The notes: generated from the sequence alone by a model not told the origin. Positions 36,007 through 44,287 are shown, counted from the stretch's first letter. The stretch: DNA of 49,916 bases from Rhodocyclaceae bacterium UBA5602 (GCA_002424865.1 DILC01000077.1:34921-84836), one strand, 5' to 3'. Program-made: numbers and translations.

Positions 36007-37377
36007 ATGATCAGCTTGCTCGGAAAACTTGTGCCGCGCTCCTTGCTGTGGCGGACTTTTTTACTCGTTGCCCTGCTGATGCTGCTCTCTGTCGCAGCGT
36101 GGTTTGTCATTTTTCAAGCTTACGAAAGGGAGCCGCATGCGCAACAGTTGGCGCAAACCCTGGTCAGCGTCGCCAACCTCACGCGGGCGGCCCTAGTCTC
36201 GGCAAGAACAGAGGCCCGCCCCGCGCTGCTGCGGGATTTGTCAGACAGCGAAGGCCTGCGGATTTATCCGGCTGAAGCTGATGATCTCATTGAGCCATTA
36301 CCTAACCGCCGCCTGCTCAGGCGGGTCGAGACCTTGGTCAAAGCATCCCTAGGACCACAGACGCGCTTAACTTTATCGCGCGAGGGGGAAAAGGCACTGT
36401 TTATCACCTTCCGTATTGACGACACGGAAGAGGGCGAATACTGGCTTGCCCTGCCGACCGAGCGCATGGATCGCGTCCTGCCGTTGAGCTGGATCGGCTG
36501 GAGCGCGGCGGCTTTGCTCATTTCCCTGGTGGGTGCGTGGCTGATTGTTTTTCGTATCACCCGGCCGCTTAAGCTGCTAGCGCGCGCGGCGCAAAAAGTC
36601 GGCGCTGGCGATACGGCGGACACCGCCCCTGCGCTGCCTGAAACCGGCCTGATTGAGATCGCCACGGTCAGTCGCGCGTTCAATCAGATGCGCGCTGACC
36701 TGGCTCAGCTCGACCAGGACCGCGCCTTGGTGCTAGCCGGCATTTCACACGACTTGCGCACCCCCTTGACGCGCTTGCGCATGGGCATAGAAATGGCCGC
36801 GGATGAAACCATGCGCGATGGCATGGTGGCGGATGTGGAAGAAATGGATAAGACCATCGGCCAGTTCCTCGACTTTGCACGCATTGATAGCGGCGAATCC
36901 ATGGCGCAAGTGAGTCTTGATGAGCTACTTGAGAACATCGCGAATCAATATCAACGTCGCGGGTTTCCGGTCACGGCCACCGTCCCGCCAGAGCCGACTT
37001 TTTTCACCGGGCAGCCGCAAGCGCTACGTCGCGCGGTCGGCAATCTGATAGACAACGCCCTGTGCTACGCAGGCGTCGACCAGCCCGTTGAATTAACCCT
37101 GGAGCGGACAAGCCAAAGCCTTGTCATCGCTGTGAGTGACACAGGCCCTGGCATTCCGCCAGAGGCTGTCGAACGCATGAAGCGCCCCTTCACCCGCCTG
37201 GAGACTGCGCGCAGCAACACCGCCGGCGCAGGCTTGGGGCTGGCGATTGTGACGCGTATCATTCGCAACCATCACGGCCAGTTCGATTTGCTCCCCCGCC
37301 CGGGTGGCGGACTGATCGCGCGCATGACATTTCCAACCCCATCCCCTTGGCCTCGCCATGAACCAACCCAACACTGA
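36007..37377 (+). CDS. envZ: EnvZ-type sensor histidine kinase
   Basis: The 456-residue kinase has two membrane segments (about 14-36 and 160-182) around a periplasmic sensor region of about 120 residues. A HAMP domain follows, then the phosphoacceptor H248 in AGISHDLRTPLTRLRM. The ATP-binding domain has NLIDNALCYAG, SDTGPGIP and GAGLGLAIV. I chose the ATG at 36007; an upstream in-frame start lies inside ompR. Two dispersed-repeat copies occur in this gene: one near residue 200 just after the HAMP helix (AQKVGAGDTAD), one near residue 327 before the ATP-binding domain (TVPPEPTFF). The 3' end overlaps the globin gene by 20 bp. Confidence 0.92.
   Translation: MISLLGKLVPRSLLWRTFLLVALLMLLSVAAWFVIFQAYEREPHAQQLAQTLVSVANLTRAALVSARTEARPALLRDLSDSEGLRIYPAEADDLIEPLPNRRLLRRVETLVKASLGPQTRLTLSREGEKALFITFRIDDTEEGEYWLALPTERMDRVLPLSWIGWSAAALLISLVGAWLIVFRITRPLKLLARAAQKVGAGDTADTAPALPETGLIEIATVSRAFNQMRADLAQLDQDRALVLAGISHDLRTPLTRLRMGIEMAADETMRDGMVADVEEMDKTIGQFLDFARIDSGESMAQVSLDELLENIANQYQRRGFPVTATVPPEPTFFTGQPQALRRAVGNLIDNALCYAGVDQPVELTLERTSQSLVIAVSDTGPGIPPEAVERMKRPFTRLETARSNTAGAGLGLAIVTRIIRNHHGQFDLLPRPGGGLIARMTFPTPSPWPRHEPTQH
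36593..36617 (-). repeat. Dispersed CAGCGCCGACTTT repeat, copy G (inside envZ)
   Basis: On the minus strand GCCGTATCGC precedes CAGCGCCGACTTTTT. In the envZ frame it encodes KVGAGDTA between the HAMP domain and the dimerisation helix. Confidence 0.75.
36979..37003 (+). repeat. Dispersed repeat, copy H (inside envZ, one core mismatch)
   Basis: ACCGTCCCGC is followed by CAGAGCCGACTTTTT, with one base different in the core. It encodes TVPPEPTFF, the same frame as the polA copy (AVPPAPT). Confidence 0.7.
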
Positions 37378-37804
37378 ATCCCATCGCCACACCAAAGAAG
37401 CCCCACAGGAGGCCGACCCAGTCCAGGCCACGCCCTACACCCTGCTCGGCGGCGGGCCAGCGGTGCGGCAGTTGGTCAAACAGTTTTACAACTACATGGA
37501 CAGCCTGCCAGAAGCGCAAGGCATACGCCGCATGCATGCGGCGGACTTGTCCGGCGCGGAGGAAAAGCTCTTTATGTACTTATCCGGCTGGCTGGGCGGC
37601 CCCCAGTTATTCATCGAAAAATACGGCCACCCCATGCTGCGCGCCCGTCATTTGAATTTTGCTATCGGCACCGATGAAGCCAGCCAATGGCTGACGTGCA
37701 TGCGCAAAGCCTTGGCGGATGTCACGCCGGATGAGCACCTGCGCTCGCAACTGATGCTCGCGCTAACCGATTTGGCTCTGCATATGCGCAACAAGGCAGA
37801 TTAA
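37358..37804 (+). CDS. Truncated haemoglobin, group II
   Basis: The 148-residue protein is a 2-on-2 globin. After a hydrophilic N-terminus, the core has TPYTLLGGGPAVRQLVKQFY, with Y44 as the probable distal tyrosine. The proximal histidine is H98 in MLRARHLNFAIG, and W111 is the group II tryptophan in ASQWLTCM. Such globins bind O2 or NO, and many act in nitrosative or oxygen stress. The start lies 20 bp inside envZ, so synthesis may be coupled to the sensor kinase. Confidence 0.92.
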   Translation: MNQPNTESHRHTKEAPQEADPVQATPYTLLGGGPAVRQLVKQFYNYMDSLPEAQGIRRMHAADLSGAEEKLFMYLSGWLGGPQLFIEKYGHPMLRARHLNFAIGTDEASQWLTCMRKALADVTPDEHLRSQLMLALTDLALHMRNKAD

Positions 37805-37848
37805 CGGGCCGACAGGCCGGCAGGCGGGCGGGCAAGTGGGCCAGCACA

Positions 37849-38637
37849 CTAGCAACAGCCGTCCGCATCCTCCAGCCCATCCCCGCCTGCCTCAGCCAAG
37901 CCTTCATCCGTGAGCGAAAACGCTGCCAGCGGCTGATAAGTCAAGCGTATCCCTTGCGTGACCGATTCGAGCAAAACAAACTCATGCGCAGACCACTTGA
38001 GCGGCGCCCCGAGACGCGGCAGGGAAGCGCAGCGCACCCCGCGCGCCAGTGTCACGTGCGGCACAAAAGCGGCCAGCGAAACATTGGCTATCAAGCCCTC
38101 TGCCGCCAAGGCGTGTTGCAACTGACCGGCCAACACCCATGGCAATGCGCCTTCACGCAAAGCCTTGTACAGGGTGAGCGAATCCGAAAAAATCCGCGTG
38201 CCGGTGGCTGGATTCATCGCCCGGCAAGACACCCCGCCTGTACCTTTCATCAAGAATGGCAGACGGACGCCCGCCCACACCACCCCGCCCTGGGGCCAAA
38301 ATCCGAGCCGTTCAAGACGTACAGGCAAATCGTCCATTGCCGTTCCATCCATCGCCCGGGCATCTGATTTTTTCTGTATTTGCGCTGCTTGGCGCGTTTC
38401 GCGCAGCCATGCGCGAAACTTCTCGCCCACCTTTTGCGCACAAGCCGTCAAAGCATCAACTTGTGCCGAAGTGACCGGCCCCACGAATGCAAGCGTCATG
38501 TGCAGGTTATGCGCCGGGGTGATGCGGCTGCCCTTGGCCGGGACGACATGATGCGCCAAGGCGAATAGGTGCGAAGCAATTTCACCCTCTGGCATCAAGG
38601 CAAAAAATACGCGATATTTTTTAGGTGCAGTCTTCAT
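37849..38637 (-). CDS. thpR: RNA 2',3'-cyclic phosphodiesterase (2H family, ThpR-like)
   Basis: The 262-residue protein belongs to the 2H phosphoesterases. The two catalytic motifs are HMTLAFVG near 46 and HVTLARGV near 194. FFALMPEGEIASHLFAL at the start is typical. Family members are about 175-200 residues. The extra length comes from two inserts between the motifs (about 75-105 and 127-165) and an acidic tail ending in ADGCC. The frame is intact with no sign of a shift. Confidence 0.85.
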   Translation of the reverse strand: MKTAPKKYRVFFALMPEGEIASHLFALAHHVVPAKGSRITPAHNLHMTLAFVGPVTSAQVDALTACAQKVGEKFRAWLRETRQAAQIQKKSDARAMDGTAMDDLPVRLERLGFWPQGGVVWAGVRLPFLMKGTGGVSCRAMNPATGTRIFSDSLTLYKALREGALPWVLAGQLQHALAAEGLIANVSLAAFVPHVTLARGVRCASLPRLGAPLKWSAHEFVLLESVTQGIRLTYQPLAAFSLTDEGLAEAGGDGLEDADGCC

Positions 38638-38694
38638 GGATAAACCAGCCAGACATCAGCAAAGCGATGGGATTGAAGAAATCAACCCATGGGA

Positions 38695-39180
38695 TTAACA
38701 AGCGAACAAGAGCACAACCGCCTCGGCGGCAATCCCTTCACCACGGCCGACAAAGCCCAAACGCTCGGTGGTTTTGCCCTTGATATTCACGGCGGTGGCG
38801 GCAATGCCCAGATCGACCGCAATACGTTCGCACATCAGCGGCACATGCGGGGACACCTTAGGCGCTTGCGCAATAATCGTTGCATCGACATTGCCGACTT
38901 GCCAGCCTGCTGCACGCACCTTATCCATGGCAACACGCAATAAATGGCGGCTATTCGCCCCTGCCCATTGGGCATCGGTATCAGGAAACAAACGGCCAAT
39001 ATCACCCAAGCCTGCCGCGCCCAATAAGGCATCGGTAATTGCATGCAACAACACGTCCGCATCGGAATGCCCAAGCAGCCCTTGGGCAAAGGGAACCTCC
39101 ACCCCGCCCAGGATCAGCTTGCGATCTGCCACGAGCGCATGCACATCAAAACCTTGACCGACCCGAAAACCAGGCTTCAT
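38695..39180 (-). CDS. ispF: 2-C-methyl-D-erythritol 2,4-cyclodiphosphate synthase
   Basis: The 161-residue enzyme forms the cyclic diphosphate in the non-mevalonate isoprenoid pathway. Metal ligands D12 and H14 lie in GFDVHAL, and a further His lies in LLGHSDADVLLHAI. The trimer signature IKGKTTERLGFVGRGEGIAAEA (ends IKG and AEA) is at the C-terminus. The start codon overlaps the ispD stop (ATGA). Confidence 0.97.
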   Translation of the reverse strand: MKPGFRVGQGFDVHALVADRKLILGGVEVPFAQGLLGHSDADVLLHAITDALLGAAGLGDIGRLFPDTDAQWAGANSRHLLRVAMDKVRAAGWQVGNVDATIIAQAPKVSPHVPLMCERIAVDLGIAATAVNIKGKTTERLGFVGRGEGIAAEAVVLLFAC

Positions 39181-39998
39181 TGCTGCTCCTCAGTAGGGAT
39201 GCTGGAAAATAGGCACTGCAAAATAGACGCTGCCAAAGGCAAGTCGGCAGGATAAGTCACTTTCAGGTTATGCGTAGAAGAGGCCACCAACCGCGGCGCA
39301 TGCCCTGACATTTCGACGGCGCTGGCTTCATCCGTCACGGCCTGCGCCAAATCATGAGGGCTATCGAGAGGACCAATGCGGCTATCGGGTTCAGCGACTG
39401 CACGCTGCAAGGCATCCACTAACAAGCCATAGCGAAACATTTGTGGTGTCTGGGCTTGCCACAAGCCATCCCGTGGCACAGTGGCCGCAATGCGTACGGC
39501 GTCACTTGCCATGCCACTTGCCCGGCTCGCACGCTTTAAGGTGTCCGCTACCGGCACGGCCAAAATACCACCCACCGCATCATCTCCAACGCTGCTGATC
39601 AAGCGATCAATCAACGGTCCACTCAAGCAAGGACGCGCCGCGTCATGCACCAAAACCCAATGTTCGGCGATTGCATGGTCCTTAGCTGCACGCTCATCTG
39701 CCCCGCTAAGCCATGCCCCCATGGCGCGCAGCCCATTAAGCACACTTTGCGCGCGCGTCTCGCCACCACAGCGCAACACCTGCACGCGGCGCCCCAAGCT
39801 GCGCATGTCTTCATCCGACCAATGCGCATCATGGGCAGAAAGAACCACGAACACACGCGTAATCGCCGGATGGGCACACAACGCGCGCAGCGCGTGCCAG
39901 ATCACTGGATGGCCGGCTAATTGCAGATACTGTTTGGGTGTGGTGTTCGCCATGCGCAGGCCAGCGCCTGCTGCGGGAACCAATGCGTAATATGCCAT
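39177..39998 (-). CDS. ispD: 2-C-methyl-D-erythritol 4-phosphate cytidylyltransferase
   Basis: The protein activates methylerythritol phosphate with CTP. The nucleotide loop is ALVPAAGAGLRMANTTPKQYL (ends ALV and QYL), and VLVHDAARPCLS, VPVADTLKRA and QTPQMFRYGLL are typical of IspD. At 273 residues it is longer than the usual 225-235, with inserts around the GADERAAKD region (about residues 98-108) and TVPRDGLW region. It overlaps ispF by four bases, so the two steps are translationally coupled. I used the ATG at 39998. Confidence 0.95.
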   Translation of the reverse strand: MAYYALVPAAGAGLRMANTTPKQYLQLAGHPVIWHALRALCAHPAITRVFVVLSAHDAHWSDEDMRSLGRRVQVLRCGGETRAQSVLNGLRAMGAWLSGADERAAKDHAIAEHWVLVHDAARPCLSGPLIDRLISSVGDDAVGGILAVPVADTLKRASRASGMASDAVRIAATVPRDGLWQAQTPQMFRYGLLVDALQRAVAEPDSRIGPLDSPHDLAQAVTDEASAVEMSGHAPRLVASSTHNLKVTYPADLPLAASILQCLFSSIPTEEQQ

Positions 39999-40073
39999 CT
40001 GCCAGATTCTATCCAATCGGGTTGATCGGCGGGCTAAAAAACACCCTGCCTAAACTGCCAGATTACGAAAGAC

Positions 40074-40865
40074 TTATGCCAAGGCGCGATAAAACATCAA
40101 CACCGCGACACCTGATACCAGCGCAGCAAACAACCGTTGTACTGTGCGCGGATGAAAGCGGTGAATCAACAAGCGGCCAAGCACCATGCCAATTGCGGTT
40201 GCCACCACAAAAGACAGCGCCACCGATAGCGGGAAATGATGCCCTTGCCACAGCGCGACAAGAATACTGCCGCTGCCCACCAAGGCGATCACCATCAGGG
40301 AGGTTGCCACGATGCCGTGCATCGAAATATCCGTGAACTTGCGCAATGCCGGAACGAGGATAAACCCACCCCCCACGCCCAATAGCCCCGTCAAAAAGCC
40401 GGTAACAGAACCCAGAAGCGTCATGATGAGAACGGTTTTCCGTGTCCAGTGCAAGCGCCCAGTGCCTGGATCGATATGACAAGGCGCTGAATGTCCATCT
40501 CTATTGCTGGCCGTTAGCAGCAAACGCGCAGCGACAACCAGCATCGTCAAGCCAAACAATCCGGCCAACCAGGCAGCAGACAATCGCTGGGCAGCCGCCA
40601 AGCCAAGCGGCGTCATCGGCACACCGGCAAAAGCCATCAAAAAGGCCGCACGATAACGGACCAGCTTGCGATAAAAACCTTCAACCGTACCGACAACGGC
40701 AGCCCCGGTGACCGCCAAAAGACCAATCGGCGCTGCCTCGGCGACACCCCAGCCTTTGATGAACACCAGGGCTGGCACAGCCAGAATACCGCCGCCCGCA
40801 CCCGTTAGCCCCAACACCAAGCCAACACCCAAGCCACCCAGCATCACCCACAGGGTAGGTAACAT
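40074..40865 (-). CDS. Sulfite exporter TauE/SafE family permease
   Basis: The 263-residue membrane protein has about 8 hydrophobic segments in two halves. Each half opens with a glycine motif: GLTGAGGGILAVPAL near residue 20 and GLLGVGGGFILVPAL near 165. This is the TauE/SafE (DUF81) pattern. It is the last gene of the arsR-yeeE-yeeE-tauE line on the minus strand. It probably exports sulfite or another sulfur oxyanion made from persulfide. Confidence 0.88.
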   Translation of the reverse strand: MLPTLWVMLGGLGVGLVLGLTGAGGGILAVPALVFIKGWGVAEAAPIGLLAVTGAAVVGTVEGFYRKLVRYRAAFLMAFAGVPMTPLGLAAAQRLSAAWLAGLFGLTMLVVAARLLLTASNRDGHSAPCHIDPGTGRLHWTRKTVLIMTLLGSVTGFLTGLLGVGGGFILVPALRKFTDISMHGIVATSLMVIALVGSGSILVALWQGHHFPLSVALSFVVATAIGMVLGRLLIHRFHPRTVQRLFAALVSGVAVLMFYRALA

Positions 40866-40872
40866 AGGGAAA

Positions 40873-41319
40873 TTATTCGGTTACGTCGGATTTGGCGCCA
40901 AATTTTGCTTGCCGTAATTCCGCCAACTCAAACACAGCCATGCCAAGCAACATCGCCAAAACAAACACGCCACCTTTTAACGCACCCGTACCAGCAACAA
41001 CCATAGCGGGCCCTGGGCAAATACCCGCCAAACCCCATCCAAGACCAAACAAAACACTGCCAACGATCAACCGGCGATCAATATCACGGGCGGCAGGCAT
41101 GTGCAATGGCAGCCCCAGCCAGGATTGCGTGCGGCGACGCGCAAAGAAAAAACCTATGCTTGCTACCCCAATCCCGCCAACCATGACAAATGCCAGCGAT
41201 GGATCCCAAACCCCCGCAATATCCAGGAAACCAAACACCTTGGCCGGATTGGCCATGCCAGAAATAATCAGCCCCAGCCCGAAAATGAGACCGACCAACC
41301 ATGAGAAAAAGATATTCAT
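40873..41319 (-). CDS. YeeE/YedE family half-transporter (DUF6691-like)
   Basis: The 148-residue membrane protein begins MNIFFSWLVGLIFGLGLIISGM and has GWGLAGICPGPAMV near 103 and the family's GLxxSGMxNPxKVxGFLD motif near 15-36. It is the smaller of two adjacent YeeE/YedE halves. I used the ATG at 41319, because the upstream extension overlaps the neighbouring gene. Such pairs form sulfur-compound (thiosulfate or sulfide) channels. The upstream half ends 2 bp away. Confidence 0.87.
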   Translation of the reverse strand: MNIFFSWLVGLIFGLGLIISGMANPAKVFGFLDIAGVWDPSLAFVMVGGIGVASIGFFFARRRTQSWLGLPLHMPAARDIDRRLIVGSVLFGLGWGLAGICPGPAMVVAGTGALKGGVFVLAMLLGMAVFELAELRQAKFGAKSDVTE

Positions 41320-41321
41320 GT

Positions 41322-41759
41322 TCAAGCCCCTCCGAGAACGTGACGCACCACAAAAACCGTTGCCATTCCAGTCAGCATAAAAAGCAACGTAGCCAGAATG
41401 GATCGGGGCGATAGCCGAGAGATACCGCAAATGCCATGACCGCTCGTGCAACCCGCGCCGTAACGCGCCCCCATGCCGACCAATAAGCCAGCAACAATCA
41501 ACAGGGGATAGCCGCTATCCAGCTGAATGGGCGGCAGCGGCGCAAACAGGCCAAACACCATGGGCGAGACCAATAAACCAAAGACAAATGCAAACCGCCA
41601 CAAGGTACTCCCTGGCACTGGCCGCAATAACCCGCCAACAATGCCGCTAACCCCGGCAATACGGCCATTGATCAGCATGAGCAAGGCTGCAGCCGTGCCA
41701 ATCAACATCCCCCCGATCAGGGCAGCCCACGGGGTGAAATGCAAAGTATCTATCGTCAT
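41322..41759 (-). CDS. YeeE/YedE family half-transporter
   Basis: The 145-residue membrane protein has about four hydrophobic segments and the YeeE signature GAGCTSGHGICGISRLSPRS near 104-123, with conserved cysteines that line the sulfur path in thiosulfate transporters. Together with the 3' neighbour it makes the two-subunit form of this family (as in PmpA/PmpB). It lies 123 bp downstream of the ArsR regulator. Confidence 0.9.
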   Translation of the reverse strand: MTIDTLHFTPWAALIGGMLIGTAAALLMLINGRIAGVSGIVGGLLRPVPGSTLWRFAFVFGLLVSPMVFGLFAPLPPIQLDSGYPLLIVAGLLVGMGARYGAGCTSGHGICGISRLSPRSILATLLFMLTGMATVFVVRHVLGGA

Positions 41760-41882
41760 GCAAGACTCCTTTTAAAAGGTGAAACGTAAAACACTTTAAC
41801 CCGCGATCCACTGTAATTGACAAGCGCAACGAGCAAGGCGGCAACCTCCCGCGAGAGGGGGAAGACAGGAATGGGTGAGCCT

Positions 41883-42290
41883 TTATGCCGCCGCCTTTAT
41901 GCCGCCTTTCGCATGTTTCATCATCGGCGGGTGATCGTTCAAGCCATGGTCATTGGTTGGTTGTTGAATTGGGCAATACAGCTGATAAAGCAGCGATAAA
42001 ATTTTCAGCACCTTTTCATCCGCTATGCGGTAAAAAATACGCTTCCCCTCGCGCCGTGTCGCTACCAAACCTTCGTTGCGCAACACGGTTAATTGTTGCG
42101 AGAGCGTTGGCTGCCGGATATCCAGCAGCGCTTCCAACTCACCCACCGAATAATCACCCTGGCTGATCTGGCAGAGCAACAACAAGCGATCTGCGTTGGA
42201 CAACACGCGCAATACCGACGCCGTCTCCCCCGCCGCGACTCGCATGGCGGCAATCGATAAAGCCAGATCAACCTCTTCAACTTCGATCAT
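41883..42290 (-). CDS. ArsR-family regulator, BigR/SqrR-like persulfide sensor
   Basis: The 135-residue winged-helix repressor has SVGELEALLDIRQPTLSQQLTVLRNEGLV as its DNA-binding region (ends SVG and GLV). C40 (LLLLCQI) and C106 (LYQLYCP) match C41 and C107 of SqrR/BigR, which form a tetrasulfide bridge with persulfides and release DNA. The start is the ATG at 42290; the longer frame runs into the divergent promoter. The last residues, from about 122, are encoded by a 31-bp repeat (MMKHAKGGIKAAA), so the native C-terminus may have been replaced. It diverges from the persulfide dioxygenase. Confidence 0.88.
   Translation of the reverse strand: MIEVEEVDLALSIAAMRVAAGETASVLRVLSNADRLLLLCQISQGDYSVGELEALLDIRQPTLSQQLTVLRNEGLVATRREGKRIFYRIADEKVLKILSLLYQLYCPIQQPTNDHGLNDHPPMMKHAKGGIKAAA
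41895..41925 (-). repeat. 31-bp repeat, GATGATGAAACATGCG type, copy 2 (in the ArsR C-terminus)
   Basis: This is the second copy of 13736-13766, in the opposite orientation. It encodes the ArsR tail and is followed, inside the stop region, by a partial tandem of GGCGGCATAAAG. Confidence 0.75.
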
Positions 42291-42323
42291 TTTTAGTCTT
42301 CTGTTTATACTATACTGGATAAC

Positions 42324-42353
42324 ATTATATTTTATGGTATTATGAATTGTCAA
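42324..42353 (-). promoter_or_regulatory. Sigma-70 promoter for the ArsR-yeeE-tauE operon
   Basis: On the minus strand TTGACA (42348-42353) and TATAAT (42324-42329) are separated by 18 bp, both perfect consensus hexamers. The ArsR ATG is 34 bp downstream. The surrounding DNA is AT-rich, unlike the rest of the window, and is shared with the divergent dioxygenase gene. The operator of the regulator probably lies here. Confidence 0.75.
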
Positions 42354-42409
42354 TGTCAGCAAGCATCCCTGGGTATCTTGGCACGCCATACACATCGAGG
42401 ACACACGAA

Positions 42410-43270
42410 ATGAAACCAACCGTTCAAGCCTTCTATGATCCAGTCACCGGCACCATCACCTATGTTGTTTTTGATATGCCGGGCGGTCATGCCGCCATCA
42501 TTGACTCCGTACTGGATTACGACCCTAAAGCAGGACGCACGCGGACGTACCTGGCCGACCAGGTCATCGCCTTTATTCGCCAGCAACAACTCACGACTGA
42601 CTGGATATTGGAAACCCATGCCCATGCCGACCATCTGTCGGCAGCCAAGTACTTGCAAACCACGCTCGGCGGCCGCATTGCCATCGGCGAACACATTACC
42701 CAAGTACAAAGCGTCTTCAAGCAGATGTTCAACCTGGAAACAGGCTTTGCCGTTGATGGCTCGCAGTTCGACCACGTTTTTGCTGACAACGAAGTCTTTG
42801 AAGTAGGGCAGCTCACCGGGCGTGCCTTGTTTGTGCCAGGCCATACCCCGGCGGATATTGCCTATCAGTTTGATGATGCGGTATTTATCGGCGACACCCT
42901 ATTCATGCCGGATATTGGCTCGGCACGTTGTGACTTTCCCGGGGGCGATGCGGCCACCCTGTACCAATCAGTCCAGCGCTTGTATTCCCTACCCGATGAA
43001 ACGCGGCTATTCATGTGCCACGATTATCCGCCTGAAGACAGAGACGCTGCTTGGGAAACAAGCGTTGCCGAACAGCGCCAGAAAAACATCCATTTGCACG
43101 ACGGCATCAGCCAGGAAGATTTTGTCAAACGCCGCAAAACGCGCGATGCCACCCTGGAAATGCCAGTACTCATCCTTCCCTCGGTGCAAGTCAACATTCG
43201 CGCAGGCCATCTGCCTGCGGCGGAAAGCAATGGCGTAAGTTACCTCAAGATCCCAATCAATTTGCTTTGA
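42410..43270 (+). CDS. Metallo-beta-lactamase-fold persulfide dioxygenase (ETHE1/Blh-like)
   Basis: The 286-residue protein has the MBL metal site HAHADH (H70, H72, D74, H75), then a His in PGHTPADIAY, the Asp in GDTLFMPDIGSARCDFPGGD and a His in CHDYPP. It resembles ETHE1-like enzymes, which oxidise glutathione persulfide to sulfite, and the Blh proteins of bigR operons. I used the ATG at 42410, with GAGGA upstream. Its product sulfite fits the TauE/SafE exporter and YeeE genes on the opposite strand. A glutathione supply is available from gshA/gshB in the same window. Confidence 0.9.
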   Translation: MKPTVQAFYDPVTGTITYVVFDMPGGHAAIIDSVLDYDPKAGRTRTYLADQVIAFIRQQQLTTDWILETHAHADHLSAAKYLQTTLGGRIAIGEHITQVQSVFKQMFNLETGFAVDGSQFDHVFADNEVFEVGQLTGRALFVPGHTPADIAYQFDDAVFIGDTLFMPDIGSARCDFPGGDAATLYQSVQRLYSLPDETRLFMCHDYPPEDRDAAWETSVAEQRQKNIHLHDGISQEDFVKRRKTRDATLEMPVLILPSVQVNIRAGHLPAAESNGVSYLKIPINLL

Positions 43271-43306
43271 TTTTTTTACGGGCAGACACGCTTTAGTTTC
43301 CGCCAG

Positions 43307-44227
43307 TCAAACCAGAGCGGATACCAGCCAAGGCACAAGCACCACATACAGCACTGTCGTCACGGTCATCGCCGTACCAAAGAGCTCGGTATCCAAGCGG
43401 AAGCGATCACACAGCGCAACACCTACCCCAACCGGGGGCGCTGCTGCCGTCAGAACGGTAGCGGCAAGCGTTGCGCCACTTAAACCCACAAAATGGCCGA
43501 CGCCCAAAGCGAGTGCCGCACTTAAAAAAAGCTTCAACCCCGCAACGGAGAGCAACAGGCCAAAGCGCATATTGCGCCCGACATGCAAAGTCATGCCGAC
43601 CATCAAGAGCAACAAAGGCACAGCGGCACTGCCCAGAAGATGCAGTGTTTTCATGATCGGCTCGGGCAACATGAGCCCAAAGTAACGCAAGCCCAAGGCG
43701 AAGATCAATGCCCAAAAAGGTGGCAAGCGCAGCAACTCGCGCCCTAAGCCCCCGTCAACCACGCGCGTACCAAAATGGGCGCACAGCATGACACCGATGA
43801 TCCACAAGAAAGGCACAGTAGCCAATAAGTCATAGACCACAGGAATATCCCGCTGTGGCAAGCCCAGCAAGGCTGACACGGCAGGCAGCGCCATGCCCAT
43901 GCCATTGCCAAATGTGCTCGCCATAACCAGTGCGCCAGCTTGGGCACGGGTGATGATGTCCAAACGTAACAGCAGGGTGTACAGCGCCAGGCTCAGCAGC
44001 AAAATAATGATGATGGTCGCATTGCCGCTGGCGGGCACTTGAAATAACTCTTGCTTCAAGCTGGATGTCAGCAGCACCTCAACGATCAATGCGGGCGCCA
44101 CAAAATTGATGATCAAAACCCCGAACACGCCGCGCACTTGCGTGGCTGGCAGATTAGCCGGTGAGATATACCGCCAAAGCACGCCAAGGAGCAGCACGAG
44201 GCTCATGGGAATCAGCTGCTGATACAT
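43307..44227 (-). CDS. AEC family transporter (membrane transport protein PF03547)
   Basis: The 306-residue protein has about ten hydrophobic segments in two halves of five. STFGNGMGMALPAV near 110 and AAAPPVGVGVALC near 267 are the family's helix-break motifs. Bacterial relatives include putative malonate, auxin-like and amino-acid carriers. The substrate is unknown. GAGG stands a few bases before the ATG. It follows ridA after a 210-bp gap that contains a dispersed repeat. Confidence 0.88.
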   Translation of the reverse strand: MYQQLIPMSLVLLLGVLWRYISPANLPATQVRGVFGVLIINFVAPALIVEVLLTSSLKQELFQVPASGNATIIIILLLSLALYTLLLRLDIITRAQAGALVMASTFGNGMGMALPAVSALLGLPQRDIPVVYDLLATVPFLWIIGVMLCAHFGTRVVDGGLGRELLRLPPFWALIFALGLRYFGLMLPEPIMKTLHLLGSAAVPLLLLMVGMTLHVGRNMRFGLLLSVAGLKLFLSAALALGVGHFVGLSGATLAATVLTAAAPPVGVGVALCDRFRLDTELFGTAMTVTTVLYVVLVPWLVSALV

Positions 44228-44287
44228 GAAGCTACCTCGCCTTGGAAATATAAAAAACCATGCTGACGGGGATAGCGCTAACCATGC

